Below, in pieces: positions 18,195 through 25,239 of a stretch of DNA of 42,738 bases. Source of the DNA: Acidobacteriota bacterium. GTDB taxonomy: Bacteria > Acidobacteriota > Terriglobia > Acidiferrales > UBA7541. The notes under the pieces are model-generated. The model saw only the letters and a program-made list of their open reading frames with translations, was not told the origin of the DNA and did not search any database. The stretch is from assembly GCA_003223255.1 (NCBI GenBank), contig QHYJ01000226.1, positions 1 through 42,738 on the forward strand, in the 5' to 3' direction. The stretch's first letter is position 1. Every line of letters begins with the position of its first letter. A program made the position numbers and the translations under genes.

Positions 18195-18243
18195 TCTTAG
18201 ACTGAAACCTCTTCTTTCACTTTAGCGCGTAAACCTTGTGAGT

Positions 18244-19443
18244 TCATGCACTGCGGACTTGCGCCACGGCTCCGACCGCCACGTTTACGACCTCTTCCCG
18301 GGCCATTCGACGGGCTTCCGCGTCCGCCGTAAGCACGTCGTCCATCTTTTCTAATCGCACGCGCGGCGTGCGCCCCAGTACGCGTTCGATCACTTCCGGG
18401 ATTCCCAAGAACAGGAGGCGGCCCTCGAGAAACGCCGAAACGGCAACTTCATCGGCGGCGTTCAACGCGCACGGATACGCTCCGCCTTTTCTCATGGCTT
18501 CGCGCGCCAGCCGCAGGCACGGAAACCGCCGTGTCGAAGCCCTCTCGAAATCCAGCCGCCTCAACTTGGTCCAGTCCAGGGCTACCTGGTTGGATGCGAC
18601 CCTATCTGGATAGGTTAACGCATATTGGATGGGCATGCGCATGTCCGTGGGCCCGAGTTGCGCCAAAACCGAACCGTCCACAAATTCGACCATCGAGTGA
18701 ATTGTGGACTGGGGGTGGATGACCACTTCGATCTGCTGGGCACTGACTCCAAACAGCCAATGCGCCTCGATCACCTCGAATCCTTTGTTCATCATCGTTG
18801 CGGAGTCGATGGTAATGCGGCTGCCCATCCGCCAATTGGGATGTGCCAAAGCCTGTTCCCGCGTGACGCTCGCCAATTGCGCCAAAGGGGTCTTGCGAAA
18901 CGGTCCCCCGGATGCCGTCAGCACCAGCTGCCGTACTTCTTCGTGCGTTCCCCCGCGCAAGCACTGGTGCAGAGCGTTGTGCTCGCTGTCCACAGGAAGA
19001 AGTTCCCGGCCGGCCTCTTTTGATGCCGCCATCACCAACTCGCCCGCCGCGACGAGAACCTCCTTATTCGAAAGCGCAACCGTCTTCCCTAGCTTAATGG
19101 CTTCGTAGGTAGCTTCCAGGCCTACCACGCCCACTGCCGCGGACACCACCATGTCCGCTTTCGGATGCGAGCCAACCGCCAGCATCCCTTCGCGGCCGTG
19201 ATGAATCTCAGGTCTGCGTGCGACTCCTTTTTCGCGAAGCAAGTGCGAAAGCTCGTCGGCTCGCTGGGCGTCCGCGACCGAGACCACTTCCGGTTGATGC
19301 CGTTTAATCTGCCCGATCAGTTCTTCAAGGTTGGCCCCTGCAGCCAGCGCCACGATGCCGAACCTGCCCGGCAGGGACTCCACCACCGAAAGGCACTGCC
19401 GGCCAATCGAGCCCGTCGAGCCCAAGATAGAAAGTGGCTTCAC
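18244..19443 (-). CDS. dxr: 1-deoxy-D-xylulose 5-phosphate reductoisomerase
   Basis: Second step of the MEP isoprenoid pathway: DXP plus NADPH gives 2-C-methyl-D-erythritol 4-phosphate. 399 aa. The NADPH-binding LGSTGSIGRQ is at 7-16. SNKEVLVAAGELVM, the metal-binding PVDSEHNALHQCL (Asp/Glu ligands), TASGGPFR, and MNKGFEVIEAHWLF with the third metal Glu are all present. ATG 19443 gives the classical MKPLSILGSTGS start. It supplies isoprenoid precursors that UppS, encoded upstream in the same run, uses for undecaprenyl carrier lipid. Confidence 0.97.
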   Translation of the reverse strand: MKPLSILGSTGSIGRQCLSVVESLPGRFGIVALAAGANLEELIGQIKRHQPEVVSVADAQRADELSHLLREKGVARRPEIHHGREGMLAVGSHPKADMVVSAAVGVVGLEATYEAIKLGKTVALSNKEVLVAAGELVMAASKEAGRELLPVDSEHNALHQCLRGGTHEEVRQLVLTASGGPFRKTPLAQLASVTREQALAHPNWRMGSRITIDSATMMNKGFEVIEAHWLFGVSAQQIEVVIHPQSTIHSMVEFVDGSVLAQLGPTDMRMPIQYALTYPDRVASNQVALDWTKLRRLDFERASTRRFPCLRLAREAMRKGGAYPCALNAADEVAVSAFLEGRLLFLGIPEVIERVLGRTPRVRLEKMDDVLTADAEARRMAREEVVNVAVGAVAQVRSA

Positions 19444-19494
19444 GAAGTTTCCGATTCCCTCTTGTCCGCGTTGGTGAGTTTTGCCGCCGTAAGT

Positions 19495-20370
19495 CTACGG
19501 TCGCGGCGAATTGATCAGGCTCCAATAATACCAGACAACCGGAATCGCCAGGATGAGAGCATCGACCCTGTCCAGCACGCCGCCATGCCCTGGAAGCAGG
19601 CTCCCCGAATCCTTGATCCCCGCACTGCGTTTGTAGCCGGATTCCAGCAGGTCGCCGACTTGCCCCGCGACGTTTCCGAGCGCCGCCATGCCCAATAAAT
19701 GAACCAATGGCACGTTCATCCAGCTCATAAACACGAACGCAACCATGATCGAGCCCAAGAATCCGGCAAACGTTCCTTCCCAGGTCTTCTTGGGGCTGAG
19801 CTGCGGAGCGAGGGGATGCTTGCCGACGGATCTGCCCACGAAGTAAGCCGCCGTATCGCTGACCCAAACAATTACCATGGCGAATAGCAGCAGCGTTGGA
19901 CCTTGCGGTCCCGCGCCATGAAGCCGAATTGCAAACGAGAGGGGGAACGCGACTAAAAGGAAGCCGCTTGAGCTAATCCCTGCCGCGGGAAGGACTTCCA
20001 CCAACGGGCGCCGGGTTGCCAGAGTGAGTGCTGCGATGCCCAGAACAAACAAAAAAAAGACTGCATCGAGCGGTGGTGCTCCGCTTGCCAACCAGCTACC
20101 GCGCTCGTGTGCGATGAGTCCACCGGCAAGGTTGTACGCCGGCCCAGAAATACCTCGCCATTGGACGTAGACAAGAACCAGTGCGCAAGTCGCCGTCCAA
20201 AACCGATACCCGCGATGTCCGATGGCCTCGCCCAGCGCGAGATATTCAAAGAGCGCGAGCAGGGTGACCAGGGCGACCCCAAGGGAAACAGTGGCAGTCG
20301 AGCCCCACAACACCAGGCTCACCACAAGTGGAACCAGCGCCACGGCTGTCGCCACACGTTTCCAGGTCAT
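19495..20370 (-). CDS. cdsA: phosphatidate cytidylyltransferase
   Basis: Makes CDP-diacylglycerol from phosphatidic acid and CTP, the branch point for membrane phospholipids. 291 aa, multi-span membrane protein. The full CDS signature is present near the C-terminus (SGYKRSAGIKDSGSLLPGHG continuing GVLDRVD). Upstream are WVSDTAAYFVGRSVGKH and LSPKKTWEGTFAGFLGS. The start is MTWKRVATAVALVPLVV. It lies 107 bp after uppS and 51 bp before dxr. Confidence 0.95.
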   Translation of the reverse strand: MTWKRVATAVALVPLVVSLVLWGSTATVSLGVALVTLLALFEYLALGEAIGHRGYRFWTATCALVLVYVQWRGISGPAYNLAGGLIAHERGSWLASGAPPLDAVFFLFVLGIAALTLATRRPLVEVLPAAGISSSGFLLVAFPLSFAIRLHGAGPQGPTLLLFAMVIVWVSDTAAYFVGRSVGKHPLAPQLSPKKTWEGTFAGFLGSIMVAFVFMSWMNVPLVHLLGMAALGNVAGQVGDLLESGYKRSAGIKDSGSLLPGHGGVLDRVDALILAIPVVWYYWSLINSPRP

Positions 20371-20477
20371 GAAAGAGGAATCCCCTGAGAATGCGCAGGC
20401 CCCATCTCATCATAACGAGTGAAAAAAATCACGTTGCGGAGGTGTGCGAATTGCGGAAGAGAATGGAGAATACAGAA

Positions 20478-21323
20478 TCACTCGCCGGCTACGCGCGCCG
20501 GCTTCTCGGTCGTTGGCTCACCTTCTCGAATTCCGCCGTAGCGCCGCTCGCGTTTCTGAAATTCCACGAGTGCCTCCAAAAGCCGCGCGCGGTTGAAATC
20601 CGGCCACAGCGTTTCGGTGACAAAAATCTCCGCATAGGCAATCTGCCAAAGCAGGAAATTGCTCACGCGCATTTCCCCGCTCGTTCGAATCAGCAGGTCG
20701 GGGTCCGGCAGGCCTTCCGTATATAAATGCCGCGCGAGCTGCTCCTCGGTAATTCGCGAAGAGGCTCCATTGCCATTCCGTTCGCTGAGGATGGCGTTCA
20801 TCGCGTCCACAATTTCCGCGCGCCCGCCATAATTCAGCGCCACGCAAAGCACCATACCTTTGTTCCCCGCCGTCTGCTCCATGGCTTCGCGCACGTCTTT
20901 CTGCACGGCAGCGGGCAGTTCCTCGATGCGTCCCAGAAAGCGCATGCGAATCTCGTTTTTCTGAAGAAGTGGCATTTCTTTCTTCAGGTATTCGCGCAAA
21001 AGCTGCATTAGGAAGTCGATTTCCGTTTTCGGCCGCCGCCAGTTTTCCACGGAGAACGCGTAGAGCGTCAGCGCTTCGATCTTCAATCGCGCGCACGTTT
21101 CAATGGTTGTCCGCGCCGATTGCGTTCCCGTACGGTGTCCCGCGATTCTCGGCAAGTGCCGCTTCTGCGCCCAGCGTCCGTTGCCGTCCATAATCACCGC
21201 GACATGCTTGGGCAGGCGCGTCAAATCCAGCTTTGCAAGAAGTAGCCCTTCTTCCGAAGTGACGGGCCCAAGTGATTCTGGGGCGGGGCCGCTCAACGTT
21301 TTGTGGATTTTCGTGTGCGACAC
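20478..21323 (-). CDS. uppS: isoprenyl transferase (undecaprenyl diphosphate synthase)
   Basis: cis-Prenyltransferase that builds the C55 carrier for peptidoglycan and other envelope polymers. 281 aa, slightly long because of about 35 extra N-terminal residues (MSHTKIHKTLSGPAPESLG and following). The catalytic HVAVIMDGNGRWAQKR has Asp46. TLYAFSVENWRRP, LNYGGRAEIVDA and the C-terminal LIRTSGEMRVSNFLLWQ follow. A shorter start inside the tail cannot be excluded. It lies 97 bp after the NRAMP-like gene on the same strand and opens the uppS-cdsA-dxr-rseP-fur series. Confidence 0.95.
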   Translation of the reverse strand: MSHTKIHKTLSGPAPESLGPVTSEEGLLLAKLDLTRLPKHVAVIMDGNGRWAQKRHLPRIAGHRTGTQSARTTIETCARLKIEALTLYAFSVENWRRPKTEIDFLMQLLREYLKKEMPLLQKNEIRMRFLGRIEELPAAVQKDVREAMEQTAGNKGMVLCVALNYGGRAEIVDAMNAILSERNGNGASSRITEEQLARHLYTEGLPDPDLLIRTSGEMRVSNFLLWQIAYAEIFVTETLWPDFNRARLLEALVEFQKRERRYGGIREGEPTTEKPARVAGE

Positions 21324-21420
21324 AAACTTGTCTGCAGATGGTTTTTTTGAGAAATCCCTTTACGCCGTAAAGTTAACACACCCTCCTCAGGGGCGCAACG
21401 GCATGGTGCCATGACTGGTA

Positions 21421-22743
21421 TCAGGTGGACGGCGGCGGAGCCTGCTGGAAGAACTCCGTATAAGTAAGAATCAGGGTCAGCACAATCATGGCCACCGCCG
21501 TCACCCACGCCACCGTGTTGAACGTCGCCGTGTTGACGTACTCGCCCATCAAATCGCGCCGGTTCACGAGCAACAAAATAAAGATGACTACGACGGGCAG
21601 CCAGATTCCGTTGCCGACCTGCGAGAAGATCAAAATTTTCCATAGCGGTGCATGGGGCAACAACACTACGCCGGCACCGACGACAATCAATAAGGTGTAC
21701 AGCCAGTAGAAGATCGGCGCTTCCCTGAATTTGTGATCCAATCCCGCCTCAAATCCCAGCCCCTCGCAGATCACGTGAGCTGTGGACAAGGGTAAAATGG
21801 ACGCCGCGAACAAGGATGCATTCAGCAATCCAAACGCAAACAAAGTCCCGGCCCATTTTCCGGCAAGGGGAATCAGCGCCTGAGCCGCCAAGGCCGCGTC
21901 ATTGATATCTCGGTGACCGGAGATATACAACGTTGCCGCGGTGCACACCATGATGAAGAACACGATCACCATGCAACTTACGCTGCCAAAGATGACATCC
22001 GCCCGCGCCTGAGGATACTGCCGCGGGCCAACCTTCTTCTCTACGAAACCTGCCTGAAGATAAAAAAACTGCCACGGCGCAATGGTCGTGCCGACCAGCG
22101 CCGTCAGCATTAACAGGTAACCCGAATTGAATCGCAGATTCGGAATCACTGTGTGTTTTGCGGCAATCAGCCAGTCCGGCCTAGCCAGAACCGCTGAAAA
22201 CACATAGGACAGATACAGCACGCACGCAAAAAGAAAGATGACTTCCACCTGCCGGTAAGTGCCCCGGATCACCAGAACCCACACCAGCATGGCCGCAATC
22301 GGTACGGCGACGTACTTGCTCACGTGAAAGATTCCCATTGCCGCGGCGACACCCGCAAACTCCGCCACCACGTTGGCCAAGTCCACAAAAAAACCGGTGA
22401 CCATCACGAAAAATGTCGAGCGGAATCCGAACTCTTCCCGAATCAGATCGGAGAGCCCTTTCCCGGTCACCACACCCATGCGCGCGCACATCTCTTCGGT
22501 GACATACAGCGCAATGGTCATGGGAATGAGGGCCCACAGCAAGGCATACCCATATTTCGCGCCAGCCTGCGTGTAAACGGAAATTCCGCCGGCGTCGTTG
22601 TCCACATTGGAAGTAATCAGTCCCGGCCCGATTACCGCCAGCAACAGGACGAGCCGCCGTCGCAAACTGCGCAAGCGCTTCTGCAGGCTCGCACCGCGAT
22701 TCTGCAGAGTCTCCACGCCCGATTTGAGCATCGGCCAGTTCAC
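21421..22743 (-). CDS. NRAMP-related divalent metal transporter, probably Mg2+ type
   Basis: 440 aa with about eleven membrane segments. It belongs to the SLC11/NRAMP superfamily by IGPGLITSNV in TM1 and the overall helix pattern (EEMCARMGVVTGKGLSDLI, FFVDLANVVAEFAG). Two metal-site motifs differ from Mn/Fe transporters: TM1 has DNDAGG (48-53) where DPGN is expected, and TM6 has TTIAPWQ (219-225) where the Met-Pro-His motif is expected. Loss of the metal-selective Met is a mark of the NRAMP-related Mg2+ transporters described in Clostridium and Eggerthella. The gene starts 23 bp after the MgtE_N/CBS gene, so the two form an operon under the leader at 24009-24335. Family is secure; Mg2+ specificity is inference. 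Confidence 0.85.
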   Translation of the reverse strand: MNWPMLKSGVETLQNRGASLQKRLRSLRRRLVLLLAVIGPGLITSNVDNDAGGISVYTQAGAKYGYALLWALIPMTIALYVTEEMCARMGVVTGKGLSDLIREEFGFRSTFFVMVTGFFVDLANVVAEFAGVAAAMGIFHVSKYVAVPIAAMLVWVLVIRGTYRQVEVIFLFACVLYLSYVFSAVLARPDWLIAAKHTVIPNLRFNSGYLLMLTALVGTTIAPWQFFYLQAGFVEKKVGPRQYPQARADVIFGSVSCMVIVFFIMVCTAATLYISGHRDINDAALAAQALIPLAGKWAGTLFAFGLLNASLFAASILPLSTAHVICEGLGFEAGLDHKFREAPIFYWLYTLLIVVGAGVVLLPHAPLWKILIFSQVGNGIWLPVVVIFILLLVNRRDLMGEYVNTATFNTVAWVTAVAMIVLTLILTYTEFFQQAPPPST

Positions 22744-22766
22744 CCAAGCCTCGCCCTTTGCCTTTC

Positions 22767-24008
22767 TTAGCTCTTCACCAGCCGCGATACCACGTCGTCC
22801 ACGGTAATGGCGCCAACCGGGCGTTTGTCCTTATCCACGACTGTCAGCATCCGCAAGTTATATTTGTCAAAGAGCTGAAACACTTCCTTCTCGTCCGCTT
22901 CCGGAGGCAAACTGACCAAAGGTTCCATCTTCAACGCCGCCAGCCGTTCGCCTGGCACAGCTAGGAGCATTCGCACGACCGGAACCACGCCGGAATACTG
23001 TGCCTTGTCATCCAACAGGACAATGGTGTCCAACTGGTCGTGATTGTGATCCTGCTTGCGCAGCCATTCGAGCACTTCGTCGCGCGTCGCGTTTTCACTG
23101 ACAAACACAAATTCCGTGTTCATCATCCCACCCGCGGTAGCGGGGTCAAACTCCAGCAGTTCGCGGACCTCCTCCGCTTCCCGCCCGGGCATCTCCTCCA
23201 GCAATTCTTCTGAAGTTTCTTTGGGCAAGTCGGCCAGCAAGTCGGCGGCGGCATCGGGGGCCATTTCCTCGAGAATGTCGGCGGCCTTTTCCGGGTCGAG
23301 GTCCTCGACGATCTGGGTCGTCAATCTGGCATCCAATTCGCCCAACACGCCTGCCGCAGTCTCCTCGTCCAACGAAGCAATAATGCTCTGGCGTTCCGAA
23401 GCCGACAGGTCTTCCATGATCTCTGCCAAGTCCGCCGGGTGCAGATCCTCCAGCTTCTCGTGGGTGATGCGCAGCTTGACGCGGCGCAACGGGTCCGGCT
23501 CGATCAGGTTGACGAACTCCCAGCGGATGGAACTCTGGGGCAACTGGCTCTGCAGCTTGCGCACCACCTTCGACGGAACCACGCCCTGCAGCAGCCGCCG
23601 GATTGCTCCCGGAAGGCCCACGTCCACCTGGGTCAGCCGCAACTCCACATTCCCGTTCGAACGCTGCTCGGCTAGGTCCAGGTCATTCACACGCACTACT
23701 TTTCGCCCGCGAGTGTCAATGATTTGCTGGTCTAACAGGTCTTTCTGGACCGCCAGCCAGGATTCATTGGGCTGGTAGATTTCCAGCGCCTTCTCCCCGA
23801 CATTGAGCTGAATCTTCCCTTCAGAGATCGCCGCAATCTGATTGTGCTTGGCCACGAGCGGCTGAAAACGGCCCCGCGACAACAAAAAGTGCGATATACG
23901 ATTGGGCGCCTCCGCAGGCTCGATGAAAAACTCCCGGACGCGCCCAACGTAGTTTCCTTGTGCATCGTAGGCTTTCACGCCCATTAATTCCGTGGCGTAG
24001 AGTTCCAT
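22767..24008 (-). CDS. soluble PRC-barrel / MgtE_N / CBS-pair protein, putative Mg2+-sensing partner of the NRAMP-like permease
   Basis: 413 aa without membrane segments. Residues 1-80 resemble a PRC barrel (LMGVKAYDAQGNYVGRVREF), and a second PRC-like strand set lies at 94-112 (IIDTRGRKVVRVNDLDL). Residues 186-290 are the helical MgtE N-domain (LEDLHPADLAEIMEDL, DLDPEKAADILEEMAPDAAA, LLEFDPATAGGMM), ending in the TAGG-x-M junction typical of MgtE. Residues 297-413 are a CBS pair (VSENATRDEVLEWL, YNLRMLTVVDKDKRPVGAIT). In MgtE these parts form the cytosolic Mg2+ sensor that gates the pore; here the pore is absent and an NRAMP-like permease follows 23 bp later. ATG 24008 has a near-perfect AGGAGGTGA ribosome-binding site. 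Confidence 0.88.
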   Translation of the reverse strand: MELYATELMGVKAYDAQGNYVGRVREFFIEPAEAPNRISHFLLSRGRFQPLVAKHNQIAAISEGKIQLNVGEKALEIYQPNESWLAVQKDLLDQQIIDTRGRKVVRVNDLDLAEQRSNGNVELRLTQVDVGLPGAIRRLLQGVVPSKVVRKLQSQLPQSSIRWEFVNLIEPDPLRRVKLRITHEKLEDLHPADLAEIMEDLSASERQSIIASLDEETAAGVLGELDARLTTQIVEDLDPEKAADILEEMAPDAAADLLADLPKETSEELLEEMPGREAEEVRELLEFDPATAGGMMNTEFVFVSENATRDEVLEWLRKQDHNHDQLDTIVLLDDKAQYSGVVPVVRMLLAVPGERLAALKMEPLVSLPPEADEKEVFQLFDKYNLRMLTVVDKDKRPVGAITVDDVVSRLVKS

Positions 24009-24078
24009 GGAATCTCACCTCCTGCCTCCTTGGCAGACGGGAGGAAACGCGCCTGCCAATTTGACGCAAAATGCCAAC

Positions 24079-24113
24079 AAAAAACCCGCGCGCCGGAGAA
24101 CCTCGGCGGCGGG
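24079..24113 (-). terminator. intrinsic terminator inside the leader RNA
   Basis: Read on the minus strand, CCCGCCGCCG and CGGCGCGCGGG pair (CCCGC/GCGGG and CGCCG/CGGCG with one bulged G) around an 8-nt loop, immediately followed by six T. It lies about 70 nt before the start codon of the gene it precedes and 230 nt after the promoter, so it can only work as an attenuator for the downstream operon. Confidence 0.75.
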
Positions 24114-24150
24114 CAAGTGCTTGAAACAGGTGGACTTACCTTTAGCCGCC
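24105..24150 (-). promoter_or_regulatory. antiterminator helix competing with the leader terminator
   Basis: On the minus strand, GGCGGC (24150-24145) pairs with GCCGCC (24110-24105) and GGTAAGT (24140-24134) pairs with ACTTGCC (24118-24112), 13 base pairs around a loop of about 15 nt. The GCCGCC arm is also the 5' arm of the terminator hairpin, so the two structures cannot coexist. Such paired alternatives are the usual signature of regulated attenuation. Confidence 0.6.
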
Positions 24151-24339
24151 AGTGAACCCTCCCCACCCTGCCGGTCGCGCCTTTGCCTGGACCTTCTGCG
24201 ACTCCATCGGGATACTCAACCCATGCACTAACCAAGGGGCGCACTGCCCCCCGCTTTTAGGGCCAGGCTCCAGTTCGTTGCTCGCGCTCATCGAGAGGAT
24301 CCGTGTGCACTTTTGACCGCATTTGCGGTCCCCATCGCA

Positions 24340-24369
24340 TTGATAATGCTGCCTCTATCGTAATGTCAA
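24340..24369 (-). promoter_or_regulatory. promoter of the MgtE_N/CBS-NRAMP operon
   Basis: A perfect -35 TTGACA (24369-24364), then 18 bp, then TATCAA (24345-24340); with 17 bp the hexamer reads TTATCA. It lies 39 bp after the CYTH gene stop and about 355 bp before the first start codon, so it opens the long leader. The surroundings are AT-rich compared with the rest of the window. Confidence 0.65.
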
Positions 24370-24407
24370 GCGCAGAATGAGGTTCTACGCATTTTTTTTC
24401 ACCGGAG

Positions 24408-25076
24408 TTACTGGGCAGGTGAAACCCGTGCCGGGAAAACCATGTGGACGGGTTGCTCGCCTTTGCGGCGGCACTGTTCCACGTACAAGGTGAGGTAGTT
24501 TTTAAGAAGGTAGTCTCGTTGGGAATAGCCCAATTCTGCCGCGGCTCGGTCAATTGCCGGAGCTGGCCCTTCTAGCTCCACAAAGGTTCCGATGGGGGTC
24601 TCGTCCAGCTCAATCAGCAGCCCCTGTGCCCACTTCTTCGACGCCGGGAGCCGAAAGGTCGTCCGATACTTCTCATAACGGAACCACCCGCTCATCCCCA
24701 GCCCTTCAAAAATCTTCGTCAGCGTGGCGGCATCGGCAACTTCCATCTCGATTTCTTCGCGCACCTTATGCGCGGCGTACGCCCCGTGATCCGCATCGCC
24801 CGCCAGGGGTCGCGCCACGGGCCTCTTGAAAGTCAGCACCACTCGCGGCCTCCATTGTGCCTTTTTCGATTTTCCATGGATTTCCGGCGTTTCGGTCCGG
24901 ATCCGTAGCAATTGTCCGTGTTTTGCCAGGCCCCCCTGAAGTGTGTCGAAGATGACGTTTCTCTCATGCACTCTGCCTTGACCGTCGCCAACGGGCTGCG
25001 CCCCGAGCTTCTTCAAAAGACGCCGCAAGGCCTTCACATCTTCGATCCTTAGCTTGATTTCTCTTTCGTGGGCCAC
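24408..25076 (-). CDS. CYTH domain protein (CyaB / thiamine-triphosphatase-like)
   Basis: 222 aa from GTG 25076 with AAAGGGAA just upstream; an in-frame ATG at 25112 would add 12 residues. The CYTH signature E-x-E-x-K is at the N-terminus (HEREIKLRI, residues 3-11), followed by the alternating charged strands of the triphosphate tunnel: LLRIRTE, RPRVVLTFKRP, REEIEMEV, YEKYRTTF, LIELDETPIGTFVELEGP. The C-terminus has YSQRDYLLKNYLTLY, typical of class IV adenylate cyclase-like members. These enzymes bind or hydrolyse triphosphates, often with Mg2+. The actual substrate is unknown. The metal-transport operon starts right behind it. Confidence 0.85.
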   Translation of the reverse strand: MAHEREIKLRIEDVKALRRLLKKLGAQPVGDGQGRVHERNVIFDTLQGGLAKHGQLLRIRTETPEIHGKSKKAQWRPRVVLTFKRPVARPLAGDADHGAYAAHKVREEIEMEVADAATLTKIFEGLGMSGWFRYEKYRTTFRLPASKKWAQGLLIELDETPIGTFVELEGPAPAIDRAAAELGYSQRDYLLKNYLTLYVEQCRRKGEQPVHMVFPARVSPAQ

Positions 25077-25239
25077 GCTATTCCCTTTGCTGCAGCTGTA
25101 AGGTCGCAGCATTGGCCGGCTTACTTTTTCCCGCCGCCAACTTCCGCTAGTATAACCAAGGCGTTGAATCCTTAGCCGGGCGCGTCCCCCAAACCGTGCA
25201 ACAGAATCGCCCTGCGCTGCTGACGCGCAAGAGAGACTT

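Larger units (their letters stand above)
24009..24335 (-). promoter_or_regulatory. long structured 5' leader RNA, candidate metal-responsive riboswitch of unknown class
   Basis: About 325 nt between the promoter and the MgtE_N/CBS start codon, with no convincing open frame. In transcript order there is a GACCGCAAATGCGGTC hairpin (GACCGC/GCGGTC, loop AAAT), a GC-rich middle, a hairpin with GTCGC/GCGAC arms (24208-24170), then the mutually exclusive antiterminator and terminator listed separately, then AGGAGGTGA. The architecture is that of a transcription-attenuating riboswitch, and the downstream genes predict a divalent metal, probably Mg2+. I looked for the M-box (GGTGAGGCTCC, CGCCAATGGG) and yybP-ykoY (GGGGAGTAG) consensus and saw neither. 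Confidence 0.55.

Noticed and set aside
17160-18200. Long plus-strand frame of 346 codons opposite rseP
   Set aside because: Antisense shadow of an intact, conserved protease gene in GC-rich DNA; composition is Arg/His/Pro-rich and unlike a real protein.
24009-24335. M-box, yybP-ykoY, cobalamin or TPP riboswitch, or RNase P/tmRNA, in the leader
   Set aside because: None of their conserved words could be found on the minus strand by eye. This is not a computed search, so a divergent member remains possible.
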